Source: Xanthobacter agilis (lineage in GTDB: Bacteria; Pseudomonadota; Alphaproteobacteria; Rhizobiales; Xanthobacteraceae). Taken from it: DNA of 64,000 nt. The stretch covers positions 159,701 to 223,700 of the forward strand of contig NZ_JABWGX010000006.1 in NCBI RefSeq assembly GCF_021730435.1, given 5' to 3'. Positions 1 to 9,059 of this stretch are shown in pieces. The position numbers were made by a program, and so were the translations under genes. The notes beneath the pieces are model-generated. The model was not told the DNA's origin and did not search any database. It was given only the letters and a program-made list of their open reading frames with translations. How positions within the stretch are numbered: the first letter of the stretch is position 1; each line of letters begins with the position of its first letter.

Positions 1-2412
1 GCCGAGGCGTGCCGGCGCTACGAGCGGGAGAAGGCCCAACGCGGCCTGCTCGATTTCGACGACCTGGTGGCGCGGGCCTCGGGCCTGCTCAATCAGGTGC
101 CGGCCTCGTTCGTGCATTACAAGCTCGACCAGGGCATCGACCATGTGCTGGTGGACGAGGCGCAGGACACCAGCCCCGCCCAATGGCAGGTGGTGCATGG
201 TCTCACCTCCGATTTTTTCTCGGGCGAGGGCGCGCGCCCCGGCGTCCAGCGCACCATCTTCGTGGTGGGGGACGAAAAACAGTCCATCTTCTCGTTCCAG
301 GGGGCGGACCCGCGCGCCTTCGGCTCCATGCGTTCCGAATTTGCCCTGAGGGCCGGCGCCGCCGCTTTCGAGGAGGTGACGCTGCCCCATTCGTTCCGCT
401 CCGCGCCCGGCGTGCTGGAGGCGGTGGACCGCATCTTTTCCGGTGCCGGCGCCCGCGCCGGCCTCACCCTCGATTCGTCCGCCCCCGTGCACGCGGCCAT
501 CCGCGCCGATGCGCCGGCCCTGGTGGAGCTGTGGCCCACCACCGTGCCCAGCCCCGCCCCGGAGGTGGACGACTGGCGCCGGCCGCTCGACGCGGTGTCC
601 AGCGACGATCCGGTGACGCTTCTGGCCGAGCGCATCGCCGGCTTCGTGCAGGCCGGCATCCGCGCCGGGCTCGCCATGCCCTCGCGCGGCGGCCGGGCCA
701 TGCGCGCCGCCGACGTGCTGGTGCTGGTGCGCCGGCGCGGCCGGGTGTTCGAGGCCGTCATCCGCGCCCTGAAGGAGCTGAACGACGCCGAGGTGGCGGT
801 GGCCGGCGCCGACCGGCTGGTGGTGGCCGAGCACATCGCCGCCCTCGATCTGATGGCGCTGGGCGATGCCCTGCTGTCCCCCGACGACGACCTTGCCCTT
901 GCCAGCGTGCTGAAAAGTCCCCTGTTCGGCCTCACGGACGAGGATCTCATGGCGCTGTGTCCCGGCCGACCGGGCCGGCTCGGCGATGTCCTGGCGGCCG
1001 CGCCCGACCCCCGCGCGCGGGCCGCCGCGCTCCAGCTTGCCGGATGGCGGGCGGAGGCGCTTGGGCTCCGGCCGTTCGATTTCTATGCCCGCGTGCTCGG
1101 CCGCGACGGCGGGCGGCGGGCCATGCTGGCGCGTCTCGGGCCCGAGGCGGCGGACGTGCTCGACGAGTTCATGACCCTCGCCCGCACGTACGAGGGCACG
1201 GAGCCGGCAAGCCTCACCGGTTTCCTCGCCTTTTTGCGTCGCGGCGGGGCCGAGACCAAGCGCGACATGGAGAGCGGGCGCAACGAGGTGCGGGTGATGA
1301 CCGTGCACGGCGCCAAGGGGCTGGAGGCGCCGCTGGTGATTCTCGCCGACACCGTGGACCTGCCCCGGCCGCGCACCTCCGGCGGTTTCCTGCGCCTGTC
1401 CGCCGGCGGGCGGGAGGTGCCGGTGCTGGCCGCGCGCAAGGCGGAAGATTCCCCGGCGCTTGCCGAGGCGCGCGCCGCCGCCGCCGCCCGCGATCTCGAT
1501 GAATATCGCCGCCTGCTCTATGTGGCCCTCACCCGGGCCGAGGATGCTCTCGTCGTCTGCGGTGCCGAGACCCGGCAACCGGCCAAGGACAAGGATCATG
1601 CCCGGCCCGAAGGGTGCTGGTACGAGCTGGTGCGGGAGGCCCTCGCGCCCGAGGCGGAGACGGTGCCGGCCTTCGGCTTCGAAGGCGCGGTGCTGCGCTG
1701 GGGCAAGGGCGGCGGGGTGTTCGGGCTCGCTCCACGCGCGCCGGATGGGGGGCCGGAAGCTGTGGCCGCCCCGGCCCTCGTCTTCGCGGCGCCGCCGCCC
1801 CACGAAGCGCCGGAGCGGATCCTGCGGCCCTCGCACGCGGCGCCTGCCGTGCCCCACGCCGGCGCGGCGGCCGGCCTCTCCCCCTTGGTGCGGGGCGATC
1901 TGGTGCATCGCCTCCTGGCCGGCCTGCCGGATCTCGATCCCGACCGGCGCGACGCGGCGGGCTTGCGCCTTCTGCGCCATGCCGGCCACGGCCTCGACGG
2001 GACGATCCATGGGGAGATCCTGGCCGAGGTTCTGGCGGTGCTGGGCCATGCGCCGCTTGCGGATCTGTTCGGCCCGCACAGCCGGGCGGAGCTGCCGGTG
2101 GCCGGTCATGTCCAGCTTGCCGGCGGCGTCAGGGTCGCGGTGAACGGACGTATCGACCGCCTCGCCATCGGGTCCGATCGCATCGTGGTGGCCGACTTCA
2201 AGACCGATCGCACCCCCCCGAAAAGCCTTGGCGACGTGCCGCGGAGCCACGTGGCGCAACTGGCGCTCTATGGGGCGGCGCTGTCCCAGGTGTTTGCCGG
2301 GCGGGCGGTGGAGGCGCGCCTTGTCTACACGGCGGAGCCGCGCGTGTTCGTGCTCGACGACCGGCAGCTTGCCGCCGCCCTCGCGAGCCTTGCCGTGCTC
2401 ACCTCGGCGTGA
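1..2412 (+). CDS. addA: Double-strand break repair helicase-nuclease AddA (5' end outside window)
   Basis: AddA is the UvrD-like helicase plus RecB-family nuclease subunit of AddAB, which resects double-strand breaks to feed RecA. The reading frame is open from base 1, so about 803 C-terminal residues are visible and roughly 350 N-terminal ones (including Walker A) lie to the left. Visible UvrD motifs: VDEAQDT near residue 51, GDEKQSIFSFQG near 91, VMTVHGAKGLEAP near 432, and RRLLYVALTRAED near 503. The C-terminal nuclease shows LVHRLL, the catalytic VADFKTDR near 731 and QLALYGAAL. AddB normally lies just upstream in alphaproteobacteria. The neighbour trxA begins 85 bases downstream, the usual addA-trxA arrangement in this group. 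Confidence 0.95.
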   Translation, partial: AEACRRYEREKAQRGLLDFDDLVARASGLLNQVPASFVHYKLDQGIDHVLVDEAQDTSPAQWQVVHGLTSDFFSGEGARPGVQRTIFVVGDEKQSIFSFQGADPRAFGSMRSEFALRAGAAAFEEVTLPHSFRSAPGVLEAVDRIFSGAGARAGLTLDSSAPVHAAIRADAPALVELWPTTVPSPAPEVDDWRRPLDAVSSDDPVTLLAERIAGFVQAGIRAGLAMPSRGGRAMRAADVLVLVRRRGRVFEAVIRALKELNDAEVAVAGADRLVVAEHIAALDLMALGDALLSPDDDLALASVLKSPLFGLTDEDLMALCPGRPGRLGDVLAAAPDPRARAAALQLAGWRAEALGLRPFDFYARVLGRDGGRRAMLARLGPEAADVLDEFMTLARTYEGTEPASLTGFLAFLRRGGAETKRDMESGRNEVRVMTVHGAKGLEAPLVILADTVDLPRPRTSGGFLRLSAGGREVPVLAARKAEDSPALAEARAAAAARDLDEYRRLLYVALTRAEDALVVCGAETRQPAKDKDHARPEGCWYELVREALAPEAETVPAFGFEGAVLRWGKGGGVFGLAPRAPDGGPEAVAAPALVFAAPPPHEAPERILRPSHAAPAVPHAGAAAGLSPLVRGDLVHRLLAGLPDLDPDRRDAAGLRLLRHAGHGLDGTIHGEILAEVLAVLGHAPLADLFGPHSRAELPVAGHVQLAGGVRVAVNGRIDRLAIGSDRIVVADFKTDRTPPKSLGDVPRSHVAQLALYGAALSQVFAGRAVEARLVYTAEPRVFVLDDRQLAAALASLAVLTSA

Positions 2413-2497
2413 CGCCGCTTGACGGGACGGGGAGGGGATCCCTACGTTCCTGAGCAAGATTCAGTGGTTTTCCCCTTCTGCCCCTACGAGGTATGCC

Positions 2498-2818
2498 ATG
2501 GCCGTCGAAAAGGTGACCGATCAGAATTTCGAGGCCGACGTGCTCAAGTCCAGCGCGCCGGTGATCGTGGATTTCTGGGCGGAGTGGTGCGGTCCGTGCC
2601 GCATGGTGGCGCCGATCCTGGAAGAAGTCTCCGGCGAGCTCGACGGCAAGGTGCGCATCGTGAAGCTGAACGTGGACGAGAACCCGCAGACGGCGTCCAA
2701 GTACGGCATCATGTCCATCCCCACCCTGCTCATGTTCAAGGACGGCAAGATCGCCTCCCGCCAGGTGGGCGCCGCCCCCAAGGCCAAGCTGGTGCAGTGG
2801 ATCAACACCGCCGTCTGA
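2498..2818 (+). CDS. trxA: Thioredoxin
   Basis: Cytoplasmic disulfide reductase of 106 residues, the normal length for thioredoxin 1. The WCGPC active site has its two cysteines at residues 31 and 34. The fold-defining cis-proline lies in SIPTLLMF near residue 75, and the C-terminal GAAPKAKL segment is typical. The ATG at 2498 has a GAGG purine run a few bases upstream. The gene follows addA on the same strand and is closed by a strong hairpin with a T-run. Confidence 0.97.
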   Translation: MAVEKVTDQNFEADVLKSSAPVIVDFWAEWCGPCRMVAPILEEVSGELDGKVRIVKLNVDENPQTASKYGIMSIPTLLMFKDGKIASRQVGAAPKAKLVQWINTAV

Positions 2819-2844
2819 GGCGGGTCCCACGCATCTCGGTTTTC

Positions 2845-2876
2845 GGGCGGGGCAGCCGGGCTGCCCCGCCCTTTTT
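2845..2876 (+). terminator. Rho-independent terminator after trxA
   Basis: An 11-bp perfect stem, GGGCGGGGCAG (2845-2855) with CTGCCCCGCCC (2861-2871), has a 5-base loop and is followed by TTTTT on the plus strand. It ends trxA. It abuts the stop codon of the convergent ATPase gene, but on the minus strand there is no T-run. Confidence 0.9.
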
Positions 2877-4894
2877 CATGACACCGCGGGCTCCGGCGTC
2901 CTCTGGTAGTGCGGAACGATGTCCACGAACACCGCGCCGTAATGCGGGTTCGCGAACAGGCCCTGCAACGGCCGCATCCGCCCGAGCCGGTCGAGGAGCG
3001 CCTTCGCCTTGGGGCTGGAGACGGTGCCGCAGACCTGAAGCGCGATCGCGCGCCGGTGCTGGGCCTGGTTGTTCATGAGGAACAATTGGGTCGCGAGGTT
3101 GCCCGCCATGTCGGACGGCATGTCGCCGGGGAACTGGGTGCCGATGACGATGCCGACGCCGAAGGCCCGGCCCTCCCGCGCCAATTGCTCCAGGCGACGC
3201 GAATCCTTCACCCGGTGGGCTTCGTCGCACACCAGGAGGCGGGTGAGCCGGCGCGGCTGCTCGCCCCTGAGTAGGTGGCCGTGCAGCTGCACGATGAGGA
3301 TTTCGGCGATGGCGGTCTTGATGTCGTCGCCGGGGAGGGTGGACAGCTTCAGGCACACCCGGCCCTGAAAGAATTCCGCGGCGCGGTTGGGCGAGGGGCC
3401 GCCGGTGCCGAACAGGCGAAAATCCTTGAGCGCGCCGAGGCGGCCCACCAGCGCACCGTTGTCGCCGGCCTCGGCCAGGAGATCGACCACACGATTGAAG
3501 CTCGGCCACGCGATGGTGTCCGGCTGAACCCATTCCTGCGGATCCACCCCGCATTCGCGATAGGCCGCGCAGATGGCCTCCCTAAGGCGCGCCTCCTGGA
3601 CCGCGCCGAGGCGGAACACGCGGGCGAGGATGCCGGCGATCTCATAGGCGTGCTCGATGGGCTGGGCTCCCGATGCGCCCCGCGGCGGCGGCTCCAGCGG
3701 ATTGAAGGGCAGGCCCTGGGCGCGGACGTCCACCACCTTGATGCCGAGCGGCCCGGAGAAATCCGGCCCGCAATAATCTGCCTTGAAATCGAAGATGGTC
3801 ACGGCAAGGTCTTCGCGGCAGGCGGCATCGATGAGCACGCGGATGGTCTGGGTCTTGCCCGAGCCGGCGTCGCCGGTGACCAGCACGGAGAAATTGTTGA
3901 GATGCCCCGGCGGCGGCGCATAGGGCGCCCAATAGACCGCCTCCCTGGCCTCGGTGGCGCCGATGAGCACGGGGAACGGCGCGGCGGTCCCGTTCACCGC
4001 AACCGGCCCCTCCTTGCCCGTCGCTCCCGTTCCCGCGCCCCCCACCGGCGGCAGGGGCTGCGCGCGGTCGCCGTCGCGGTCGGGCGCGATCACCTCGGGC
4101 AGTGCGATGAGCGGCAGCAGCGGCGCGACGAGGCGGCGCAGCCACTGGGCATCGCGCCGCCAGGTGATGAGGCCGGCCTCGTGCTGCCAGCGGGCGAAGA
4201 AATCATGGGCCCGCGCCAGGGTGTCCCATTCGGTGTCGTTGAGGTAGAGCACATCGCCGCCGATGGCGCGCAGCTTGCGCAGCGCCGGTGCCACCTGGGA
4301 CGTGGGGCTCTTGGCGAAGCCGTTGGTACGCAAGGCGAACGGGATCGCGCCGTCGCTCGCCTCCAGGAACCGGGTGATTTGGTCCGCCAGCTTCTGGTTG
4401 CGGTTGGGCGCCTCGCACAGAGCGAGCTCGCGGCGCTCGATCACCTGTCCGTTTTGCTGGAGCTGGATGTCGATGACGGGGGTGCGCAGATCATCGCCGA
4501 GATGGGTGACGCGCACCTCGGCAGGGTCCGCCGTGACGTGCTCGCGGCTGGCCTCGTGGGCCCACCATGCCAGAAGCTCGGCCTTCTTGGTGTCGAGCAG
4601 GCGGCGGGTGGTGGTGGCGCCCTGGTCCTTGAAATCCTCCCACAACTTGGCGAAGTCCATCTCCCGCGCGGCTGGCGGGGGCGGGACGATGGTGCCGAGA
4701 AATTCCTTTTCCGAGGGCAGGCGGCCGCGCTTCATGGCGTCGGTGCGGAATTCCGACACCCGGCGCAGGGCGGCGCGGATGCTCTGCGTCGCCTCGATGG
4801 CTGGCATCAGCCACGGCGGCAGCGGCTCCAGGGAGCCGGGCGCGGCCGGCAGATGGGCGCGTGTCCGCAGCAGGGACAGCCGCTTGGCCACCAC
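2876..4894 (-). CDS. HerA/FtsK-like P-loop ATPase (last gene of an unrecognised four-gene operon)
   Basis: 672 residues if started at the GTG at 4894. The C-terminal half is a HerA/FtsK-type motor. Walker A GDAGSGKT is at 341-348 and Walker B RLLVCDEAH at 552-560, followed by GIVIGTQFPGDM, the sensor region seen in HerA-like translocases. Residues 1-330 match no domain I know; part (about 130-250) is mixed alpha/beta, followed by a Pro/Gly-rich linker. The start is uncertain: GTG GTG sits directly on a GGGAGG with no room for normal spacing. The upstream ATPase ends at a TGA (4916-4918) in this same frame only seven codons earlier, so the protein may be made by coupled reinitiation. HerA-like motors paired with nucleases are common in defence and end-processing systems; the specific role here is unknown. 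Confidence 0.75.
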   Translation of the reverse strand: MVAKRLSLLRTRAHLPAAPGSLEPLPPWLMPAIEATQSIRAALRRVSEFRTDAMKRGRLPSEKEFLGTIVPPPPAAREMDFAKLWEDFKDQGATTTRRLLDTKKAELLAWWAHEASREHVTADPAEVRVTHLGDDLRTPVIDIQLQQNGQVIERRELALCEAPNRNQKLADQITRFLEASDGAIPFALRTNGFAKSPTSQVAPALRKLRAIGGDVLYLNDTEWDTLARAHDFFARWQHEAGLITWRRDAQWLRRLVAPLLPLIALPEVIAPDRDGDRAQPLPPVGGAGTGATGKEGPVAVNGTAAPFPVLIGATEAREAVYWAPYAPPPGHLNNFSVLVTGDAGSGKTQTIRVLIDAACREDLAVTIFDFKADYCGPDFSGPLGIKVVDVRAQGLPFNPLEPPPRGASGAQPIEHAYEIAGILARVFRLGAVQEARLREAICAAYRECGVDPQEWVQPDTIAWPSFNRVVDLLAEAGDNGALVGRLGALKDFRLFGTGGPSPNRAAEFFQGRVCLKLSTLPGDDIKTAIAEILIVQLHGHLLRGEQPRRLTRLLVCDEAHRVKDSRRLEQLAREGRAFGVGIVIGTQFPGDMPSDMAGNLATQLFLMNNQAQHRRAIALQVCGTVSSPKAKALLDRLGRMRPLQGLFANPHYGAVFVDIVPHYQRTPEPAVS

Positions 4895-4915
4895 CTCCCG
4901 GCGAAAATCCGGGGC

Positions 4916-5923
4916 TCAGGCGCCCAACAGCACCGGGAACGGTGCCTCGCGCTCGATGCGGTCGCGATCGGAAATGGCGAGCGCCCGGCCGCCACGCCCG
5001 CCGTCGGTGATGTCGTCATATTCATCGGAGACGACGGCGAGCACGACCGCGCAATTGGGGATGCTTTCCACCAGTCGGACCGCCTGGGTGAGGGCGTGGA
5101 CGAACAGGCCTTCGTCTCCCAGCCGGGTGGTGTTCTCCACCTGATCGAAGCCCAGCACGAGGCAACCGTGAACGAGCTGCGCCAAGCGGCTGAGGCTGCG
5201 GATGGCGTCGATGCGCTGGCTCGGGGTGGCGATGGGCGGCAGCCTTAAGGGGGCGAGGCGGCTGTCCGCGTGGCCATGGCGCAGGTAGTTGAGGGCGGAG
5301 GGGTCGTTGAAGCCGGCCAGCAGGATGGCGCCGACGAGGCCGGGGTCGAGCCCTTCCGCGCTCCAGGCGCGCGCCTCGCGTGCGATATTCTGGCCGATCT
5401 TGAGGGCGATTTCGATTTCCCCGTCGCTTTCGAGGTCCTCGATCTCCTCCTGGAACGTGGCCTGCGTCGCTTCTTCCACATAGGCCTGAAGCAGCTTGTC
5501 CGCGAGCCGCCGCAGCGGGCTCAGGCCCGCCTCGTCGCCGAAATGGCGGGCCGACAGTTCGCGGATGAGCGCATCGAGCAACCATACGTCGTAAGTGGCG
5601 ATGGTGACCGGCGCCGTCAGCTGGAGGATGGCGGGATAGACGGCATAGGCACGATGCTCGGTGATGGAGGCGAAGTCGCGCAGCGTGGTGGTGAGCACAT
5701 GGCTTTTGCCGGAGCCGGCATCGCCCTTGATGAGGGCGATGCGCGCGCCAGGGCTCGGACTGAGCTTCAGCGCGTGGACGATGGCATCGAAAATGGCGCT
5801 CCGCGCCTCCTTCTGATGCTCGCCCACATTCAGCTCGGTCAATTCCCGGGCATTGGTGAAATTGGCAATGGTGGTGAACAGGTCGTCGTTGCGGGCATCG
5901 AGAAAGGCGGATGTGAGGGGCAT
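4916..5923 (-). CDS. P-loop NTPase, third gene of the unrecognised operon
   Basis: 335 residues. Walker A GDAGSGKS is at 67-74, nearly identical to that of the next gene. A Walker-B-like LVLGFDQVE (residues 255-263) carries the DQxE form seen in ORC/STAND-like AAA ATPases. The rest is helical and acidic around 150-175. The ATG at 5923 is preceded by GGAGA at 7-base spacing and lies 4 bases after the stop of the upstream gene, so the two are co-transcribed and probably coupled. I do not recognise the family. In position it resembles the smaller ATPase of two-ATPase restriction modules such as DptF with DptH, but that is analogy only. Confidence 0.7.
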   Translation of the reverse strand: MPLTSAFLDARNDDLFTTIANFTNARELTELNVGEHQKEARSAIFDAIVHALKLSPSPGARIALIKGDAGSGKSHVLTTTLRDFASITEHRAYAVYPAILQLTAPVTIATYDVWLLDALIRELSARHFGDEAGLSPLRRLADKLLQAYVEEATQATFQEEIEDLESDGEIEIALKIGQNIAREARAWSAEGLDPGLVGAILLAGFNDPSALNYLRHGHADSRLAPLRLPPIATPSQRIDAIRSLSRLAQLVHGCLVLGFDQVENTTRLGDEGLFVHALTQAVRLVESIPNCAVVLAVVSDEYDDITDGGRGGRALAISDRDRIEREAPFPVLLGA

Positions 5924-5927
5924 TGGC

Positions 5928-7031
5928 CTATCTCCGACCGGTGATGACGAAATGGACGCAGTCCCGGCCCCAGGCCGCTTCGCTGCGCAGCCGGAGGTCG
6001 CGATCCATGCGCTCGGGCATGTCGAGCCGGCCCAGCTCCAGAAGGTTGGCATAAGCGGCGGCGATGAGGCGCGCCTTGAAGCTTTGCAGGGAGCCGGCGT
6101 CGGGGTGTTCGCGGCCATAGGCGTCATAAACCTGGGCGATGGCGACGCGCCCCTGGAACGGGGGCGTGGTGAGCGCCGCCGCCACCTGCCGCACCCGCTC
6201 CGCGAAGCCCGCCCCGTCGGCGCCATTGACGGTGGGCGTTGCGGCTGGTGGGGGCGTTGGCGTGGGATGTGGCGACGCCGCGCCCATCCCTCCGGCGCGC
6301 GCGAGCGACAGGCGGAGGACGCGGAAGACGGCGGCCTTATCGTCCGCTTCGGGCAGGCCCACGGCGGCACCGGTGAGCGCGTTCAAAACCTCGGTCTTGT
6401 CCTTCTCGCGGACCGGGCGGTGTTCCGGAAGACCGCCGAGGCCGGCCAGGATCACCCATTCCGTGATGCCGAGCGTCTTGATGATCGGCATCCGGCTCGT
6501 GCCGAGCAGGGGACCGAGCCCCGCCTTCAGCGTCCGCCAGACCAGTTCCTCGCACACAGCGTTGAGCCCGATGGTTTCCTTGGGCAGGCCGAAGGCGGTC
6601 GCGATGATGGCGGCTTGCCGCTCCTTCGGCTTGGCGAGCCGTGTCGATGCCCCGTTTGGATCAAGCCCCAGGCACAGCGGCAGCAGGCGCTGCGTCATCA
6701 CTTTTGGCCATGTGAGCTTGGGGCCGGACCCGAGCAGGGCCGAAGCGGCGTCGCGCCCGGCGTCGGTCAGCACCACCTTGGCGTCGGCGGGATTGGGTTG
6801 GGTCCGGCTCCGGCCTTTCGGCTTGGCCTCGAGGGTGGCAAGGCCACGCTCCGCCAGTTCCGAGGCCGCCGCCACGATCGGTTCGGCGCCGAGCAGGTCC
6901 TTGAGCTTGTCGGCCAGCGCCTTTAGCGTCGGTGCCGTCTTCTGGCCACCGAGGTAGGCGAGCAGCAGATCGCCGGCGGCGAGGGGGGCGAACCGGGAGA
7001 GGTCCGCGCGGGGGAAGGCGGGGTGTGACAT
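5928..7031 (-). CDS. Unknown protein with possible winged-helix ends, second gene of the operon
   Basis: 367 residues from the ATG at 7031, which overlaps the TGA of the upstream nuclease gene by one base (TGATG), a classic coupling arrangement. Residues about 1-100 (LKALADKLKDLLG, then AEPIVAAASELAERGL, then VVLTDAGRDAAS) look like a winged helix. A Pro/Thr-rich linker around 250-270 separates this from a C-terminal segment (VAIAQVYDAYGREHP... DLRLRSEAAWGRDCVHFVIT) that could be a second DNA-binding wing. No catalytic motif is visible. I infer a DNA-binding or scaffold subunit; the family is not recognised. Confidence 0.6.
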   Translation of the reverse strand: MSHPAFPRADLSRFAPLAAGDLLLAYLGGQKTAPTLKALADKLKDLLGAEPIVAAASELAERGLATLEAKPKGRSRTQPNPADAKVVLTDAGRDAASALLGSGPKLTWPKVMTQRLLPLCLGLDPNGASTRLAKPKERQAAIIATAFGLPKETIGLNAVCEELVWRTLKAGLGPLLGTSRMPIIKTLGITEWVILAGLGGLPEHRPVREKDKTEVLNALTGAAVGLPEADDKAAVFRVLRLSLARAGGMGAASPHPTPTPPPAATPTVNGADGAGFAERVRQVAAALTTPPFQGRVAIAQVYDAYGREHPDAGSLQSFKARLIAAAYANLLELGRLDMPERMDRDLRLRSEAAWGRDCVHFVITGRR

Positions 7032-7942
7032 CAGGCTCCTGCTCCCTTTTGGGCCGCACGCGAAAGGGTGTCGGCGATGTCCCGCCACACCCCGACCGGG
7101 TTTTCGATGACGGTGGCATTGCTGAAGCGGGTCACGCGGTAGCCCTCGGCTTCGAGGTCGCGCTGCTTGTCCGCGTCCATGCGGCGGCGGCGCGGGGCGT
7201 CATGCTCCCGGCCGTCGATTTCCACCACGAGGCGGGCCTCGACGCAGGCGAGGTCCACCTCGTGGCTGCGCCTGGCCCGGCCGTTCAGGCGGGCATTGGG
7301 CGTGAAGCGGCCCCGTGTTTCGGGTCGCGCCTCGAGCATGTAGAACAGGATGCCTTCGCACGGGCCGCGCAGCAGGGGCACCCGCCGTCCGGCGGCGATC
7401 TGGGCCATCACCCGGCGTTCGGCGTCGTCCACCGGCACCAGCCCTTGCAGGGCCAAGCCCACGAAGGGTTGCGCCAGGGCCGGATCCAGCAGGCTTTCCA
7501 CCATGTCCGCGATGCCGCAGGTGAGCGCGAGCGCGAGCTTCGGTTGCCGCTCCGAGAGCTGGGCCGCCACCGGCAGCGCCTCGCGCACTGAACCGGGCAG
7601 CCGCAACACCGGTGATCGGCGCGTAGTGCCGCCCGACGGCAGGCGTGCGCGATAGGCCGCGAGGGCGGCCTCGGCGTCGGCCTGGGGCGCGGTGATGATC
7701 ACCCGCTGGCGGGCGTCCGCCCAGGTGCCCAGCCACACCCGGGCATCCAGCGCGGAGCGGGCATTGATGATGGTGATGATGGGAAAGCCGCTGGCCCGCA
7801 GGCGATCATGGGCGGCGAGAAGCTGTTCGGGTGCGTCAAGAAGGGTGCGAAGAAGAGCCATCCGCCGGAGCCACGCCTGCAACCACTGCAGATCCCGTGT
7901 AGCAACCCGAACGCGCACAACGCAAGGTCGTCCTGAGGCCAT
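7031..7942 (-). CDS. PD-(D/E)XK nuclease-domain protein (DUF559/Vsr-like C-terminus), first gene of the operon
   Basis: About 303 residues. The last third is a DUF559/Vsr-like restriction-endonuclease fold: E196 in GPCEGILFYMLE, D230 in SHEVDLACV, E241 and D243 in VVEIDGREHD, then an Arg-rich helix and GYRVTRFSNATVIENP. These are the acidic residues expected of a PD-(D/E)XK centre. Residues 1-190 are of unknown family. An upstream in-frame GTG at 7954 and an ATG at 7861 are alternative starts; none has a strong ribosome site. The gene heads the block nuclease, unknown, ATPase, ATPase, all nearly overlapping, so a single nucleoprotein machine is likely. The nuclease call is good; the biological role is inferred. 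Confidence 0.7.
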   Translation of the reverse strand: MASGRPCVVRVRVATRDLQWLQAWLRRMALLRTLLDAPEQLLAAHDRLRASGFPIITIINARSALDARVWLGTWADARQRVIITAPQADAEAALAAYRARLPSGGTTRRSPVLRLPGSVREALPVAAQLSERQPKLALALTCGIADMVESLLDPALAQPFVGLALQGLVPVDDAERRVMAQIAAGRRVPLLRGPCEGILFYMLEARPETRGRFTPNARLNGRARRSHEVDLACVEARLVVEIDGREHDAPRRRRMDADKQRDLEAEGYRVTRFSNATVIENPVGVWRDIADTLSRAAQKGAGA

Positions 7943-8037
7943 CGGCCGCGACACCTTGGTCGCGACACCCGTCTGGGGCGCGTGTCATCGCCCGCGCGAT
8001 GGGGACCGGCCTGCCGTCCCCGTCACGGGACGGAGGG

Positions 8038-8910
8038 TCAAACGCCCTCTTCGGCGATGCGCATCAGGTAGCGGCCATAATCGCTCTTGCCGAGCTTCTG
8101 GCCCAGCTGGTGGAGCTGGTCGCGGTCGATCCGGCCGGACAGGTAGGCGATCTCTTCCGGGCAGGCGATGCGCAGGCCCTGCCGACGCTCCAGGGTGCGC
8201 ACGAAGGTGGCGGCGTCGATCAGGCTGTCGTGGGTGCCGGTGTCGAGCCAGGCATAGCCCCGGCCCATCTTCTCCACCTGCAATTGTCCCCGTTCCAGAT
8301 AGGCGCGGTTGACGTCGGTGATCTCCAATTCGCCGCGCGCGGAGGGCTTCAGGTTGGCGGCGATCTCGACCACGCTCGGGTCGTAGAAGTAAAGGCCCGT
8401 GACCGCCCAGTTGGAGCGCGGCTGCCTGGGCTTCTCCTCGATGGTCAGGGCCCGGCCCTCGGCGTCGAACTCCACGATGCCATAGCGCTCCGGGTCGTTG
8501 ACATAATAGGCGAACACGGTCGCCCCCTCGGTGCGGTGGGCGGCGGGCTGGAGCAGTTCCGGCAGGCCGTGGCCGTAGAAGATGTTGTCGCCGAGGATGA
8601 GGGCCGAGCACTCGCCCGCCACGAAGTCGGCGCCAATGATGTAGGCCTGCGCGAGCCCGTCCGGGGAGGGCTGCACCGCATAAGAGAAGGAAATGCCCCA
8701 CTGGCTGCCGTCGCCCAGCAGGCGCTGGAACTGGGGCATGTCCTGGGGGGTGGAGATGATGAGGATCTCGGTGATCCCGGCCCGCATCAGCACGCACAGC
8801 GGGTAATAGATCATCGGCTTGTCGTAGACCGGCATCAGCTGCTTGGAGGTGACCAGGGTCAGGGGATGCAGGCGCGTGCCGCTGCCGCCGGCGAGAATGA
8901 TACCCTTCAT
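8038..8910 (-). CDS. rmlA: Glucose-1-phosphate thymidylyltransferase
   Basis: Makes dTDP-glucose from glucose-1-phosphate and dTTP, the first step to dTDP-rhamnose for surface polysaccharide. 290 residues, the usual length. It opens with the nucleotidyltransferase signature [16 protein letters not shown], followed by [17 protein letters not shown] with the catalytic lysine region. Further motifs are [13 protein letters not shown] and [22 protein letters not shown] at 8910 follows AGAGAG. No rmlBCD genes are seen nearby; ugd is the upstream neighbour, so the pair looks like a nucleotide-sugar island. Confidence 0.95.
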   Translation of the reverse strand: MKGIILAGGSGTRLHPLTLVTSKQLMPVYDKPMIYYPLCVLMRAGITEILIISTPQDMPQFQRLLGDGSQWGISFSYAVQPSPDGLAQAYIIGADFVAGECSALILGDNIFYGHGLPELLQPAAHRTEGATVFAYYVNDPERYGIVEFDAEGRALTIEEKPRQPRSNWAVTGLYFYDPSVVEIAANLKPSARGELEITDVNRAYLERGQLQVEKMGRGYAWLDTGTHDSLIDAATFVRTLERRQGLRIACPEEIAYLSGRIDRDQLHQLGQKLGKSDYGRYLMRIAEEGV

Positions 8911-9059
8911 GCGTTCTCTCTGCTTTCCGGTCGTGGGGCGGCCGTCGCCGCCGGTCGTGCGCGCCGAGATCGCCGGTCCGGCGGGGGCCGCGTGGCGCGT
9001 GGCGTTCCGCCATGTCGCCGGACAATGCGCCGTGAAGAAGGCGGCCGGCGCCGGGCCGT

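Noticed and set aside
3275..5248. 657-codon plus-strand open frame
   Set aside because: Antisense shadow of the two ATPase genes; no family motifs, caused by high GC.
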